This document shows, in pieces, positions 54,243 to 63,410 of a stretch of DNA of 64,000 bases. Numbering within the stretch: position 1 is the stretch's first letter; each line of letters opens with the position of its first letter. A model generated the notes under the pieces. It saw nothing but the letters and a program-made list of their open reading frames with translations. It did no database searches and was not told the DNA's origin. Made by a program: the position numbers and the translations under genes. Source of the stretch: Nakamurella lactea DSM 19367 (GTDB lineage: Bacteria; Actinomycetota; Actinomycetes; Mycobacteriales; Nakamurellaceae); NCBI RefSeq assembly GCF_000426645.1, contig NZ_AUFT01000008.1, positions 372,001-436,000 on the forward strand, written 5' to 3'.

Positions 54243-54986
54243 CTACCGCCGGACGAACTCCAGGTCGAAGATCTCCCGGTCTTCCGCGAGGCCGCGACGC
54301 TCGAACCGGGTGAGCGGCCGGAAGTCCGGGCGCGGTGCCCACCCGCCGTGCGGGTTCCGCAGCGTCTTCACGCCGGTGCAGGCGGCCAGCATCTGTTCGG
54401 CGTAGTGCTCCCAGTCGGTGGCGAGCCGGAAGGTGCCGCCCTTGCGCAGCCGGGAAGCGACCAGCTCGACGAAGTCGGGGGTGACGATCCGCCGCTTGTG
54501 GTGCCGGGCCTTGGGCCACGGGTCCGGGAAGAACAGCCACACCTCGTCGATGCTGTCCGGCTGCACCAGATCGGTCAGCACCGGCACCGCGTCGGCGCGC
54601 AGTACCCGGACGTTGTCCACGTCGGATTTCGCCATGTGATGGAAGGTCTGGGCGATTCCGGGCTTGTAGACCTCGACAGCGAGCAGGTTGATCTCCGGCC
54701 GGTCGGCGGCCATCGCGACCGTCGACTCGCCCATCCCGGAACCGATCTCGATCACCAGTGGGGCGTCGCGCCCGAAGATCGCCGCACCGTCCATCGATTC
54801 ACCGATGTCGTCGACGGTCAGGAACCACTTGTCGGCGTGCGCCTCCAGTGCCCGTCGCTGCACCTGGTTCACCCGACCGCCGCGCGAGGTGAAGCTGACC
54901 ACCCGCCGGAAGTTGTCCGGCAGGCCGTCGGGTGGGGTGTCGCCCGGTCGGGCGGCACCGGAGGTCGGGATCCTGGGTGACGACAT
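54243..54986 (-). CDS. trmB: tRNA (guanine-N7-)-methyltransferase
   Basis: This 247-residue SAM-dependent enzyme makes m7G46 in tRNA. EIGSGMGESTVAMA is the SAM motif, VEVYKPGIAQTFHHM follows, and the TrmB signature FFPDPWPKARHHKRRIV is intact, as is the late TDWEHYAEQML segment. The ATG at 54986 (MSSPRIP) gives an N-terminal disordered tail of about 25 residues, usual in actinobacteria. The S9 peptidase gene follows 87 bases downstream on the same strand. Confidence 0.94.
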   Translation of the reverse strand: MSSPRIPTSGAARPGDTPPDGLPDNFRRVVSFTSRGGRVNQVQRRALEAHADKWFLTVDDIGESMDGAAIFGRDAPLVIEIGSGMGESTVAMAADRPEINLLAVEVYKPGIAQTFHHMAKSDVDNVRVLRADAVPVLTDLVQPDSIDEVWLFFPDPWPKARHHKRRIVTPDFVELVASRLRKGGTFRLATDWEHYAEQMLAACTGVKTLRNPHGGWAPRPDFRPLTRFERRGLAEDREIFDLEFVRR

Positions 54987-55112
54987 GGCTCCCGACTCTA
55001 CGGTCTGCCGCGATCCCGCGTCGCCACCGTCACCGGCTCGATCACCTGGGCCACCGGTCAAGGTGCGCCGGCCGGACCTGCCGACACTGTCGAAGAGACG
55101 CCGGAACGCCGG

Positions 55113-56510
55113 TCAGTCGAGGGGATGGTTCGGCTGGATCACGCCGGCCGGATCGACGTGCCGCACCACGGCGCGTAGTCGCTGCAGGACCTCTGCTGTG
55201 TGGAACCGGTCGGGTCCCCCCGCCGACTCGTCGAAGTTGGCGTAGCTGCGGGCATTCGTCCAGGGCGCCAACGCCGAGGTCAGCGCCCGGAGGTCGCGCT
55301 CGACCGCCTCCTTCGCCGGCGGTACCGGGGTGATCCCGACCGCGAACGCCAGATACCTGCCGGGCAGGTGGTCGACCACGCCGCCACCGTCGACCCTCCG
55401 GCCGAGCGCGCCGCCGAGCAGCCGCAGGTCGACCGCGAGCAGTGCCGTCCGGGCCTGCGGGCCGGCCACCGAGAGCAATGCATCGATCGTCTCCGGGCCC
55501 AGCTCGTCGAGGATGAAGCCGTGTCCGGCGGCCGGCACCGGAACCGGCGGATCCATATGGATCGTGCCGAGCTCGGCGGCCGGCATCGGGCCGAAGGTGT
55601 CCACCGCCGGACCGAGGTCGCGGATCGGCGCGAGCAGCGCGGCCGCCCGTTCCGGATCGGCGTCGATCGCGCCGTCGACGCCGACGAAGGCCTTGCCGCG
55701 CAGGAACTCCGGCAGCTCCGGTAGCGGTGGCAGGTGCAACAACCGCAGGCAGACGGTGGCCGACTCGTCCAGGTCAAGGGTCCAGTCGGCGAAGGCGGCG
55801 CAGATCTCGGCGGCCCGGTCGATCCCGAACAGCAGCGATCCCGCGTAGACCGTGTCCAGCGGCAGCACGCCGAACTCGAGCTCCGTCACCACCAAGCCGT
55901 TGCCGCCGCCGCCGCGCACCGCCCAGAACAGGTCCGGTTCGGTGCCGGCGTCCACCCGTAGCACCCGGGCGTCACCGGTGACGACTTCCGCCGACCGCAC
56001 CTGGTTCGCGGCCAGTCCGTGCCGGCGGCCCAGCCAGCTGTAGCCCCCGTTGAGCGTGTAGCCGCTCACCCCGACGTCGGGTGACGAGCCGGACAGCGCG
56101 ACCAGTCCGTGCGGAGCCAGCGCCGCCGTCACCTCGCCCCATAACACCCCGGCCCCGACCCGGACGGAGCGGTTCGCGACGTCCACCGCGATCCGCCGCA
56201 TCTCGGTGGTGCGCAACAGGATCGTGCGGGATAGATCGCCCAGCGGGCCGGGATTGTGGCCGCCGCTCTGCGGCGCCACCCGCAGCCCGTGGGCCGCCGC
56301 GAAGGCCAGCACGACGGCGACGTCGGCGGCGTCGACCGGGAACGCGACGGCGGCCGGCCGCTGGTCGACGGCCAGGTTCCAGGCGGTGCGCGCGGCGTCC
56401 CAGTCGGCGTCGGTGTGGGTGGCCAACCGGCCGCGCAGCAGGTTAGCCAGGACGGGCAGCGATGCCGCCGGGGACTCGACGACGGTGCCGGGTTCGAGGT
56501 GGATGCTCAC
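55113..56510 (-). CDS. FAD-linked oxidase (PCMH/berberine-bridge-like)
   Basis: This 465-residue flavoprotein of the FAD_binding_4 plus BBE type has VRVAPQSGGHNPGPLGD, where the His is the usual 8-alpha attachment point of covalent FAD. VGAGVLWGEV, GVSGYTLNGGYSWLGRRHGL and the RGGGGNGLVVTELEF motif follow. The second (Cys) FAD link of bicovalent members appears absent. The C-terminal BBE motif is present as NFDESAGGPDRFHTAEVLQRL. The substrate is unknown. The GTG at 56510 follows AGAAGGA, and a structured 200-base leader separates it from the rhamnosidase gene. Confidence 0.86.
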   Translation of the reverse strand: MSIHLEPGTVVESPAASLPVLANLLRGRLATHTDADWDAARTAWNLAVDQRPAAVAFPVDAADVAVVLAFAAAHGLRVAPQSGGHNPGPLGDLSRTILLRTTEMRRIAVDVANRSVRVGAGVLWGEVTAALAPHGLVALSGSSPDVGVSGYTLNGGYSWLGRRHGLAANQVRSAEVVTGDARVLRVDAGTEPDLFWAVRGGGGNGLVVTELEFGVLPLDTVYAGSLLFGIDRAAEICAAFADWTLDLDESATVCLRLLHLPPLPELPEFLRGKAFVGVDGAIDADPERAAALLAPIRDLGPAVDTFGPMPAAELGTIHMDPPVPVPAAGHGFILDELGPETIDALLSVAGPQARTALLAVDLRLLGGALGRRVDGGGVVDHLPGRYLAFAVGITPVPPAKEAVERDLRALTSALAPWTNARSYANFDESAGGPDRFHTAEVLQRLRAVVRHVDPAGVIQPNHPLD

Positions 56511-56610
56511 GTGAATTTTTCCTTCTGCTCAGACGCGGCCCGCGTCCGGATAGCCGCGCTCCGACGGGTCGGCCGCGGGCGGTGGGCCGCTGCCACCGCA
56601 GTCAGAAGAG

Positions 56611-56706
56611 CGCGCGGGGGTCACCCCAGATACGTCGCATCGACTCCCCGCGCGCAGGTTGCGGAATCCACGTGGCGGATCGCCGGGACGTCCCGCAACC
56701 TGCGCG
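56611..56706 (-). terminator. Pair of overlapping hairpins after the rhamnosidase gene
   Basis: A 14-bp perfect stem joins 56651-56664 with 56693-56706, six bases after the rhamnosidase stop on the minus strand. A second stem joins CGCGCGGGG (56611-56619) with 56646-56654. They share 56651-56654, so they compete slightly. They may terminate the rhamnosidase transcript or form the leader of the FAD-oxidase mRNA. Confidence 0.65.
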
Positions 56707-56711
56707 GTGGG

Positions 56712-59700
56712 TCAGTCGGCCGAACTCGAGGTGAACCGCCAGCGGCCGCCGGTCACTGTGTAGACGGCATAGCCGTCGGTGTAGGTCGGCTTCGCGGTCG
56801 TCGGCGTGCAGCGGGTGTCGGCCGCGGCGGCGGCCGGGACGTACACGGTCGCGGTCGAACCGGCCGGCACCGTGACGTTCAGGCTGAACTGCCCGCGGTG
56901 CGAGCGCCACGAGGCGCCGGCCTCGCCGCGCACGGTCTGCAGGGTGTGCGCGGCCGAACTCAGACTCACCCTGGCGTCCGGACGTACCTCGAGCTCCCGC
57001 CAGCCGTCGGCCACCGGTCGTAGCCCGGCGACGTTCTGCTGCAGCCACTGCACAACGGTGCCCTGGAAGTAGTGGTCGCGGGAGCGGCCCGGGATCTGCC
57101 AGAACTCCCACATGGTGTCGGCGCCGTTGTCCACCCAGTAGCCCCAGCTCGGGTAGCTGCGCTGCAGCGCGACCGCGGCGGCCAGGTCGGCGCGGCCGAA
57201 CCGGGTGAGCGTCGGCAACAGCACGCTGGTGCCGAGGCAGCCGGTGTTCAGGTGGTTGCCGCGGGCGGTGATGTCGGCGACCAGCGAGTCGAACACCCTC
57301 GCCACGTACTCGTCGGGGACCAGATCGAACGCCAACGGGATCACGTTCGAGGTCTGCCGGTACTCCGGGTCCCTGGCCGTCCGGTAGTGGCCGGTCGTGG
57401 TGTCCAGGAATTCGGCGTTCAACCTGTCCCGCAGGGCATCCGCCGCTGCCCGGTAGCGTTCCACATCGTCGCTGACGCCGATCAGCTCGCCGACCTCGGC
57501 GGTGGCCAGCAGGCCGCGGCGCAGGTAGGCGGTGGCCGTCAGCCGGGTGTCCTCCGGCGGGTTGCCGCCGGTTCCGGGAGACAGGTAGTCGCCCAGGGCG
57601 GTGACGGCCAAACCGTTCTGCAGCCGGCGCAGCTCCCAGTCCAGGTACTTGACCACGTACGGGTAGTGCTCACGCAGGACGTCGGTATCGCCGTACCAGC
57701 GGTGCATCTCACGCAGCACGAACGGGTACACCGTCGTCCACTCCGGTGCCGGGGCGAGCTGCGTGTAGCCCCAGCTGCCGCTCGGCACGATCACCGGGAT
57801 CTGGCCCGATTCCACCTGGCTGTCCCGCAGGTCGCCGAGCCACTTGCTGAACAGCCGCTGCATGGCCAACAACTGCGCCATCGTCGGCGCGGCCACCTGG
57901 GCGTCGCCGGTCCAGCCGTTCTTCTCGTACATCGGGGTGTCGGTCGGGATGCCGTGCAGATTGTTGTGCACGGTTCGGCGCATCATCTGCTCGAACTTCT
58001 CGAACAGCGGCTCGCTGCAGCGGAAGGTGCCGGCATCGGCGATGTCCGAGTGCACCACCCGCATCTGCACGGTGCTCTTCGTCGGCGCGGCCGGCAGCCC
58101 GTCCAGCTGGACGTAGCGGAAGCCGTGATAGACGAAGCTCGGCTCCCACTCCTCGATGCGCCCGGTACCGGCGGCGGTGTACTCGTCCTGCTGGCAGCGG
58201 CCGGGGGCGTTGCCGTTGCCGGCGACCACCGTGCCGTCGCCGGCCAGCACCTCGCCGTGGGTCAACCGGACCGTTGTGCCGGCGGGAAGTGTTGCCCGCA
58301 ACCGGGTCCAGCCGGCAACGGTCCGGCCGAAATCGGCCACCCAGACCCCGTCGGCCGGCTTGGTGATGGTCACCGGCGCGACCGTCTCGACCACCCGGAT
58401 CGGCTCGTTCTGCTGGGCCTGCAGCTCGCCCTTCGGTGCCGGCAGGGCGTGCGCGACCGCCCAGCCGGAGGCGTCGAAGCCGGGCGCTGCCCAGCCGGTC
58501 AAGGCCTTGGTCGCGTCGTAACTCTCACCGGCGTAGAGGTTCTCGTAGACCGTCGGGCCGTCGGAGATTCGCCAGTCGGCGTCGCTGACCACCTCCTGGC
58601 TGCTGCCGTCGGGATAGTCGAGGATCAGCCGCACCAGTAGCCGGGGCTCGCCGTGCCAGCTGGCCGTGTTCCAGTTCCAGGCGTTGGAGGTGAGCATTCC
58701 GTAGAAGCCGCGGCCCAGTTCGGCGCCGATCACGTTGCTGCCCTTGCGGATCAGGTCGGTGACATCGTGGGTGACGTACAGCATGGTCTTGTCGTAGTCG
58801 GTGAAGCCTGGCTCCAGCACCGCATCGCTCACCCGGCGGCCGTTCAGCTGCACCACTGCGTACGCGGCGGCGCTGACGTACAGCCGCGCAGCACTGGGCC
58901 GGCGGTTGGCGGCGAACTCACGCCGCAGCAACGGTGCCGGCGGCATCGGCACGTCGATCGAGACTCCCGACCCCCACGGACCCTGACCGTAGGGCGCCAG
59001 CACCGCGACCGGGTCCCAGGAGGAGTCGTCGAAACCAGTGTGCTGCCAATCGGTCTGCTCGGTGTCGGTGATCAGCCAGGACGCGCCGGTGACCAGTACC
59101 AGGTCGTCGCCGGTGGTGTGCACGACCAGCTTGCCGAGTACACCGCCGGGGTTCACCGACGCCCCCGGCCGGTTGGTCGCCCGTACCGCGACCACCAGCT
59201 CGCCGGCCACCGCCGCCTGCGCCGCGTCGGTCACATCGACCAGTTGGGCCAGCCGCCAGGCGTCCGTCCGCTGCGGGACCGAGGCCACCTGTTCACCCTG
59301 CAACCAGCCGGTGAAGTCGTCGTCCGCGGTCAGGACCAGGGTGGCCGCGCGCACCTGGGTGCCGGCCGGGATCGGCAGGTGGGCTCGCAGGTAACGGGTT
59401 CCCACCGCGCCGTCATTCGCGGTGCTGCCCGGTGCCCAGACCCAGGAGGTGCCGACCAGGTCGGGCTCGTCCGGCTGTGGGATCGATACGCCCGAGCCCC
59501 ACGGGCCCTGCCCGTAGCTCGCGAGCTCGGCGGCGGCCTCCCAGCCGGAGTCGTCGAACTCCGGCTGTTGCCAACCGGCCGGCTCGGTATCGGTGACCTT
59601 CCAGGACGAATCGGTGGCCAGTTCCAACTGCTGGCCGGCACCGGTGACCACGACCAGGCGCGCCAACAGCCCACCCGGATTGATCGAGACGGTGCCGGCG

Positions 59701-60647
59701 TTGGTCACTTCGGCGGCCAGCACCAGCTCGCCGCCTACCGCGGCGGTGGCCTGCTCGGTGACGTCCGCTGCCTCACCGGTCCGCCAACCGTCGGTGACCG
59801 GCGCGGACGACAGGATCTGCTGACCGCCGAGATAGCCGGTGTAGTAGTCGTCGGCGGTCATCACCAGGTAGGCGCCGGCCACGTCCGTGCCCGCCGGGAT
59901 GGCCAGTCGGCCGCGCAACCGTCGGGTGCCGGTGGGTCCACCGTTGGCCGTGGATCCCGGCGTCCAGATCCACTTCGCGCCGGTGAGTGTGCGCTCGACC
60001 TGCCCGGACGGTGCATTGCCGATCCAGGAGGCGCCGCCCCAACCCTCGCCCAGCAGCGCGGTCTCGAACCACCCCGGATCCGACCAACTGCCGGCCCGGC
60101 CGCTGCCGTCCCAGCTGCGCACCCGCCAGAAGTAACGGGTGCGGGGTGCGAGGCTCGGACCGGCGTACGCGACGTTGCCGGTGGCGGCCGAGGCGACCCG
60201 CCCGGAGTCCCAGACATCGGCCGTTCCCTTGCGCAGCAGGTGTTCCGAGCTCGACACCTGCAGCTGATAACCGGCCTGGGTGCCGCGGGCACCGGCGGGG
60301 AACTCCCACCCGAACCGCGGGCGGGCGACGTCGGTGCCCAGCGGGTTCACCGCATACCCGGTGGTGGTGGTCACCGGGCGCAAGCCGCCGCCGGCACCCC
60401 CGGCCGCGACCCCGGCGATCGCCGGCTCTGCGCCGGCCGACCCGGCCGCAGGGCCGGATGCGGACCCGGCGGATGCCGCCGCGGTACCGGTGCCCAGCGC
60501 CAGGCCGGCCGCGGTGGCGGCGCCGGCACCCAGGAACAACCGCCGGCTGACGGATGAACCGTCGGGCGGTCCGTCGGCGCCGGCGTCAACGGGTTCGCCG
60601 ACAACGTTGACCTGATCGGGCGTGCGTGGGCTCTGACGATGTGCCAC
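56712..60647 (-). CDS. Tat-exported alpha-L-rhamnosidase (GH78) with duplicated carbohydrate-binding domain
   Basis: This 1311-residue extracellular glycosidase removes terminal alpha-L-rhamnose. The start is the GTG at 60647, six bases after AAAGGAG; earlier in-frame starts lack a site. SRRLFLGAGAAT gives a Tat signal. After a fibronectin-like domain (ARPRFGWEFPAG), two similar CBM67-like domains follow (about 222-395 and 397-565; 'WIWTPGSTAN' and 'WVWAPGSTAN' openings, both ending YGQGPWGSGVSI). Next come the Bac_rhamnosid_N and (alpha/alpha)6 catalytic domains. Catalytic acids are visible in PTDTPMYEKNGWTGD and in TMWEFW. No transporter adjoins it. Confidence 0.93.
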   Translation of the reverse strand: MAHRQSPRTPDQVNVVGEPVDAGADGPPDGSSVSRRLFLGAGAATAAGLALGTGTAAASAGSASGPAAGSAGAEPAIAGVAAGGAGGGLRPVTTTTGYAVNPLGTDVARPRFGWEFPAGARGTQAGYQLQVSSSEHLLRKGTADVWDSGRVASAATGNVAYAGPSLAPRTRYFWRVRSWDGSGRAGSWSDPGWFETALLGEGWGGASWIGNAPSGQVERTLTGAKWIWTPGSTANGGPTGTRRLRGRLAIPAGTDVAGAYLVMTADDYYTGYLGGQQILSSAPVTDGWRTGEAADVTEQATAAVGGELVLAAEVTNAGTVSINPGGLLARLVVVTGAGQQLELATDSSWKVTDTEPAGWQQPEFDDSGWEAAAELASYGQGPWGSGVSIPQPDEPDLVGTSWVWAPGSTANDGAVGTRYLRAHLPIPAGTQVRAATLVLTADDDFTGWLQGEQVASVPQRTDAWRLAQLVDVTDAAQAAVAGELVVAVRATNRPGASVNPGGVLGKLVVHTTGDDLVLVTGASWLITDTEQTDWQHTGFDDSSWDPVAVLAPYGQGPWGSGVSIDVPMPPAPLLRREFAANRRPSAARLYVSAAAYAVVQLNGRRVSDAVLEPGFTDYDKTMLYVTHDVTDLIRKGSNVIGAELGRGFYGMLTSNAWNWNTASWHGEPRLLVRLILDYPDGSSQEVVSDADWRISDGPTVYENLYAGESYDATKALTGWAAPGFDASGWAVAHALPAPKGELQAQQNEPIRVVETVAPVTITKPADGVWVADFGRTVAGWTRLRATLPAGTTVRLTHGEVLAGDGTVVAGNGNAPGRCQQDEYTAAGTGRIEEWEPSFVYHGFRYVQLDGLPAAPTKSTVQMRVVHSDIADAGTFRCSEPLFEKFEQMMRRTVHNNLHGIPTDTPMYEKNGWTGDAQVAAPTMAQLLAMQRLFSKWLGDLRDSQVESGQIPVIVPSGSWGYTQLAPAPEWTTVYPFVLREMHRWYGDTDVLREHYPYVVKYLDWELRRLQNGLAVTALGDYLSPGTGGNPPEDTRLTATAYLRRGLLATAEVGELIGVSDDVERYRAAADALRDRLNAEFLDTTTGHYRTARDPEYRQTSNVIPLAFDLVPDEYVARVFDSLVADITARGNHLNTGCLGTSVLLPTLTRFGRADLAAAVALQRSYPSWGYWVDNGADTMWEFWQIPGRSRDHYFQGTVVQWLQQNVAGLRPVADGWRELEVRPDARVSLSSAAHTLQTVRGEAGASWRSHRGQFSLNVTVPAGSTATVYVPAAAAADTRCTPTTAKPTYTDGYAVYTVTGGRWRFTSSSAD

Positions 60648-60812
60648 CTGGGGCTCCTTTGCGACCGGTGAGCCTCGAACATGGCACGTCGCAGCCGACC
60701 GATCAATGGTTCGGCGAGCAATGAAACCCGGACGGTTTCCCTGCGCAACCCGGCATCGCCGCCGGGATCCGCCGCCGGGATCCGTCATCCGGTGTTCGTC
60801 ATCGGGTGTCCG

Positions 60813-61775
60813 TCATCCCTGGTCCTGGTCGGCCGCGCCGTCCTGGCGATGGGGCCGGGCCTGCCCGGCAGCCGCCAGGCCTTCGGCGAGACCGGGGAAC
60901 TGCGGCGCCCAGCCCAGTTCCCGACGCGCCAGCCGATTGGACACCTGCATGTTCACCCTGGTCATCAGGACACCCGCATACGGCGCGGCTGCTCGTAGCA
61001 GCCAGCCGGGCAGGGCCATCGGCGGCCGCGTCGAATGCACGCTGGCAATGGTGTCGACGTAGTCGCGCCAGCTCGCCGGGGTGTCGTCGACGATGTTGTA
61101 GGCGCGGCCCGGGGTTCCGCGAGTGAGGGCGGCGACGGTGGCGGTGGCGGCGTCCTGGTGGTGGATCAGGCCGAGGGTTCCGCGCCAACGCGTCGGGACG
61201 GGCAGTTTCCGGTGGTTCAGCATCGTGACCATCGTCGGGGTGTCGTCGCCGTAGAACAGGCCGTAGCGCAGCGCGATGCCGTCGATCCCCGGCGTGTGGA
61301 AGGCCTGCTGCTCGGCCGCGACCATCGCCCGGATCGGCGCGTCGGTCGGATCGCCGGCGAGCGTGCCGAACGGGGTGTTCTCGTCAACGGCGCCGACATC
61401 GCGGTAGCCGTAGCCGAAGACGATCGACTGGGTGACGAACCTGGTGGCGCCGATGGCGCCGGCCGCCGCCAGCAGGTTGGCGCTGCCTTCGGTGCGCAGC
61501 CGATTGGTGGCGTCCATGTCCCTGAACCTGGCCGGCGCCTTCTTCAGTGCGGTCAGCTCGTGCAGCACCGCATCGGCGCGGACCCCGGACACCGCGGACA
61601 GCAGGGCGTCCCGGTCCATCACGTCGGCGACGATCGGCCGTCCGCCGCGCGCCCGGACCACGTCGGCGCCCTGCACGGACCGGGCCAGGCCGATCACTTC
61701 GTGCCCGGCTTCGGTGAGTGCGGGCAGCAGTCGTCCGCCCAGGGTGCCGGTCGCACCCGCCACCAGAACCTTCAT
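60813..61775 (-). CDS. NAD(P)-dependent epimerase/dehydratase-like SDR protein
   Basis: This 320-residue extended SDR-type protein starts MKVLVAGATGTLGGRLLPAL (NAD(P) motif G-x-x-G-x-x-G). It continues with RFVTQSIVFGYGYRDVG, in which the usual catalytic Tyr-x-x-x-Lys is not evident, and AYNIVDDTPASWRDYV. The ATG at 61775 overlaps the stop of the TetR gene by four bases. The much longer frame upstream is antisense to other sequence and rejected. Its expression is probably controlled by that regulator, which suggests a detoxification or secondary role; the substrate is unknown. Confidence 0.85.
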   Translation of the reverse strand: MKVLVAGATGTLGGRLLPALTEAGHEVIGLARSVQGADVVRARGGRPIVADVMDRDALLSAVSGVRADAVLHELTALKKAPARFRDMDATNRLRTEGSANLLAAAGAIGATRFVTQSIVFGYGYRDVGAVDENTPFGTLAGDPTDAPIRAMVAAEQQAFHTPGIDGIALRYGLFYGDDTPTMVTMLNHRKLPVPTRWRGTLGLIHHQDAATATVAALTRGTPGRAYNIVDDTPASWRDYVDTIASVHSTRPPMALPGWLLRAAAPYAGVLMTRVNMQVSNRLARRELGWAPQFPGLAEGLAAAGQARPHRQDGAADQDQG

Positions 61776-62359
61776 TGTTTGTCTCCCATCAGATGTGCCG
61801 CCATGTCGACGAGGGTTGTCAGGTATCGCTGCTGCGGGACGGCCAGCGGATGCTCGCCGCCGAAGACATCCCGCAGCAGCCAGTAGTGCGAGATTGCGTC
61901 GATGAGAATGGCGGCCAGCGCCTCCGCATCGAGCTGTGGTCCGCCGAGCGCGCGCAGCAGCGTGACCAATGCCTGATGGTTCGTCCGGATCTCCGCGTCC
62001 CGGATGAACCCCAGGAGTTCGGGCGCCGAAGCCAGGTCCCTGACCAGGATCCGGTTCACGTCGCGTTCGTCGTCCAGGCGCTGCAGTCCGAGTTGAGCGA
62101 CCTTGAGCAGGACCGCCTCCGTCGGGGCGTCGGAGCTCGGACTCATGCTGGGCAGCAGTTCGTTGCGGGATTCGATCCGCTCCCGGATGCCGGTGGACAG
62201 CAGCGCCTCCTTGGACGGGAAGTGCCGGTACAGGCCGCCCGAGCCCGGAGTCAGGCCGGCCGCCGCCTCGATCTGCGCGATCGAGGTGCCGGCAAACCCG
62301 TTCTCGCCGAACAGGCGCATGGCCTCGGTGACGATGCGGTCGCGTGTTCCGCTGCTCAC
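61772..62359 (-). CDS. TetR-family transcriptional regulator
   Basis: This 195-residue regulator has a TetR helix-turn-helix (about 5-50: RDRIVTEAMRLFGENGFAGTSIAQIEAAAGLTPGSGGLYRHFPSKEALL with FGENGF and LYRHF landmarks) and an all-helical ligand domain. The GTG at 62359 lies 27 bases after a 14-bp palindrome. It overlaps the SDR gene by ATGA, so both form one operon, probably autorepressed. The inducer is unknown. Confidence 0.92.
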   Translation of the reverse strand: MSSGTRDRIVTEAMRLFGENGFAGTSIAQIEAAAGLTPGSGGLYRHFPSKEALLSTGIRERIESRNELLPSMSPSSDAPTEAVLLKVAQLGLQRLDDERDVNRILVRDLASAPELLGFIRDAEIRTNHQALVTLLRALGGPQLDAEALAAILIDAISHYWLLRDVFGGEHPLAVPQQRYLTTLVDMAAHLMGDKQ

Positions 62360-62385
62360 GGTCCTCCCTCGGGCGTTGCTCCATC

Positions 62386-62399
62386 AGTAAGTACTTACT
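62386..62399. promoter_or_regulatory. TetR-type operator palindrome
   Basis: AGTAAGTACTTACT is a perfect 14-bp palindrome, AT-rich against a GC-rich background, placed just upstream of the tetR-SDR operon. Position and symmetry fit autoregulation by the TetR protein. Confidence 0.75.
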
Positions 62400-62618
62400 T
62401 ACGACGGTAGCCCGGCGCGGTCGCCGCGGCAAGACAATTCCTGGCCCGGCGGTGGGATCCGTCGGGTGTTGTCGGCGGAAATCGGCCGCGGACCCGTCCG
62501 AACCGGCGGCGGGTCCGAATCCGTTGTGTCGAGCAAGCCAGAGCGCGCCCAAGCGCCCGTCTCGGCGGCGCATCCGGCGCCGTCGTCGCCCGGCCCGAAC
62601 AGAAATGGTGGAACTCCC

Positions 62619-63410
62619 ATGGGCAGAACAAGAATGCGATTGACGATCGGATCGGCCATCGGCGTGTTGGCGATGCTGGGATGGGCGTTGCCCGCGGCCG
62701 CCGCCGATAGCACGGTCCAAGCGGATCTGAAACCCGTTGCCGGCAACGGCGTTCAGGGCAGTGGCAAGGCGATGGTACAGATCACCGGCAACACCCTCAC
62801 CGTCACCATGGCGGCCACCGGGTTGTTGCCGGACAACCCGCATGCCGCACACATCCACTTCGGGGCCGAGGCGCGCCACGAATGCCCGAACCTGGGTGAC
62901 GACACCGACAAGGACGGGCACCTGACCACCACCGAGGGCGGCCCGGCCTACGGCCCGGTCGTCGTCTCGCTGACGAAAACCGGTGACACCTCGGCGAAGT
63001 CGGTGCTGGCCATCGACCGGTACGACACCGCGCCGGGTGGCGACCTGCAGTACGAGCGCGGATCCATCCAGGTCTCCGACGAGGTGGCCGCGGCCATCGC
63101 CGCCGGCAAATCGGTGGTGGTGATCCACGGCGTCGACTACGACCACGACGGCGCCTACGGCGGCAGCAAGAAGTCGGAGCTCGACCCGAGCCTGCCGACC
63201 GAGGCGACCGACCCGGCCCTGTGCGGCGTGCTCACCGCGTCGCAGATGTCCGGCATGCCCGCCGGTGGCGTGCAGACCGGTGGCGGATCCACCGCCGGTG
63301 TCGAGGATCCCGGTCTGCTGATCGGCGGCGGCGCCGCGGTGTTGTTCGGTGCGGCACTGTTCGGCGGCGCGTTGATCGGCCGTCGCAAGCTCGCGGGTCG
63401 GGCGAGCTGA
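62619..63410 (+). CDS. CHRD-domain surface protein with C-terminal membrane anchor
   Basis: This 263-residue exported protein has a signal peptide (about 6-28, cleaved after PAAAA), a CHRD domain (HAAHIHFGAEARHECPNLG, then VVVIHGVDYDHDG near the end), a MPAGGVQTGGG linker, and a C-terminal hydrophobic segment followed by GRRKLAGRAS. The tail looks like a membrane anchor or sorting tail, but no LPxTG motif is present. An alternative start is the ATG at 62634. The class F sortase gene begins at its last base (TGATG), so they are coupled. Confidence 0.82.
   Translation: MGRTRMRLTIGSAIGVLAMLGWALPAAAADSTVQADLKPVAGNGVQGSGKAMVQITGNTLTVTMAATGLLPDNPHAAHIHFGAEARHECPNLGDDTDKDGHLTTTEGGPAYGPVVVSLTKTGDTSAKSVLAIDRYDTAPGGDLQYERGSIQVSDEVAAAIAAGKSVVVIHGVDYDHDGAYGGSKKSELDPSLPTEATDPALCGVLTASQMSGMPAGGVQTGGGSTAGVEDPGLLIGGGAAVLFGAALFGGALIGRRKLAGRAS

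Noticed and set aside
50994..54980. A 1328-codon plus-strand open frame
   Set aside because: It runs antisense through the diguanylate cyclase, S9 peptidase and trmB genes, all with clear catalytic motifs. No domain is recognisable in the long frame.
58653..60557. A 634-codon plus-strand open frame
   Set aside because: It is antisense to the GH78 rhamnosidase; composition is typical of a shadow frame.
62619..63410. LPxTG sorting motif in the CHRD protein
   Set aside because: No LPxTG or close variant is present; only the MPAGGVQTGGG stretch precedes the hydrophobic tail.
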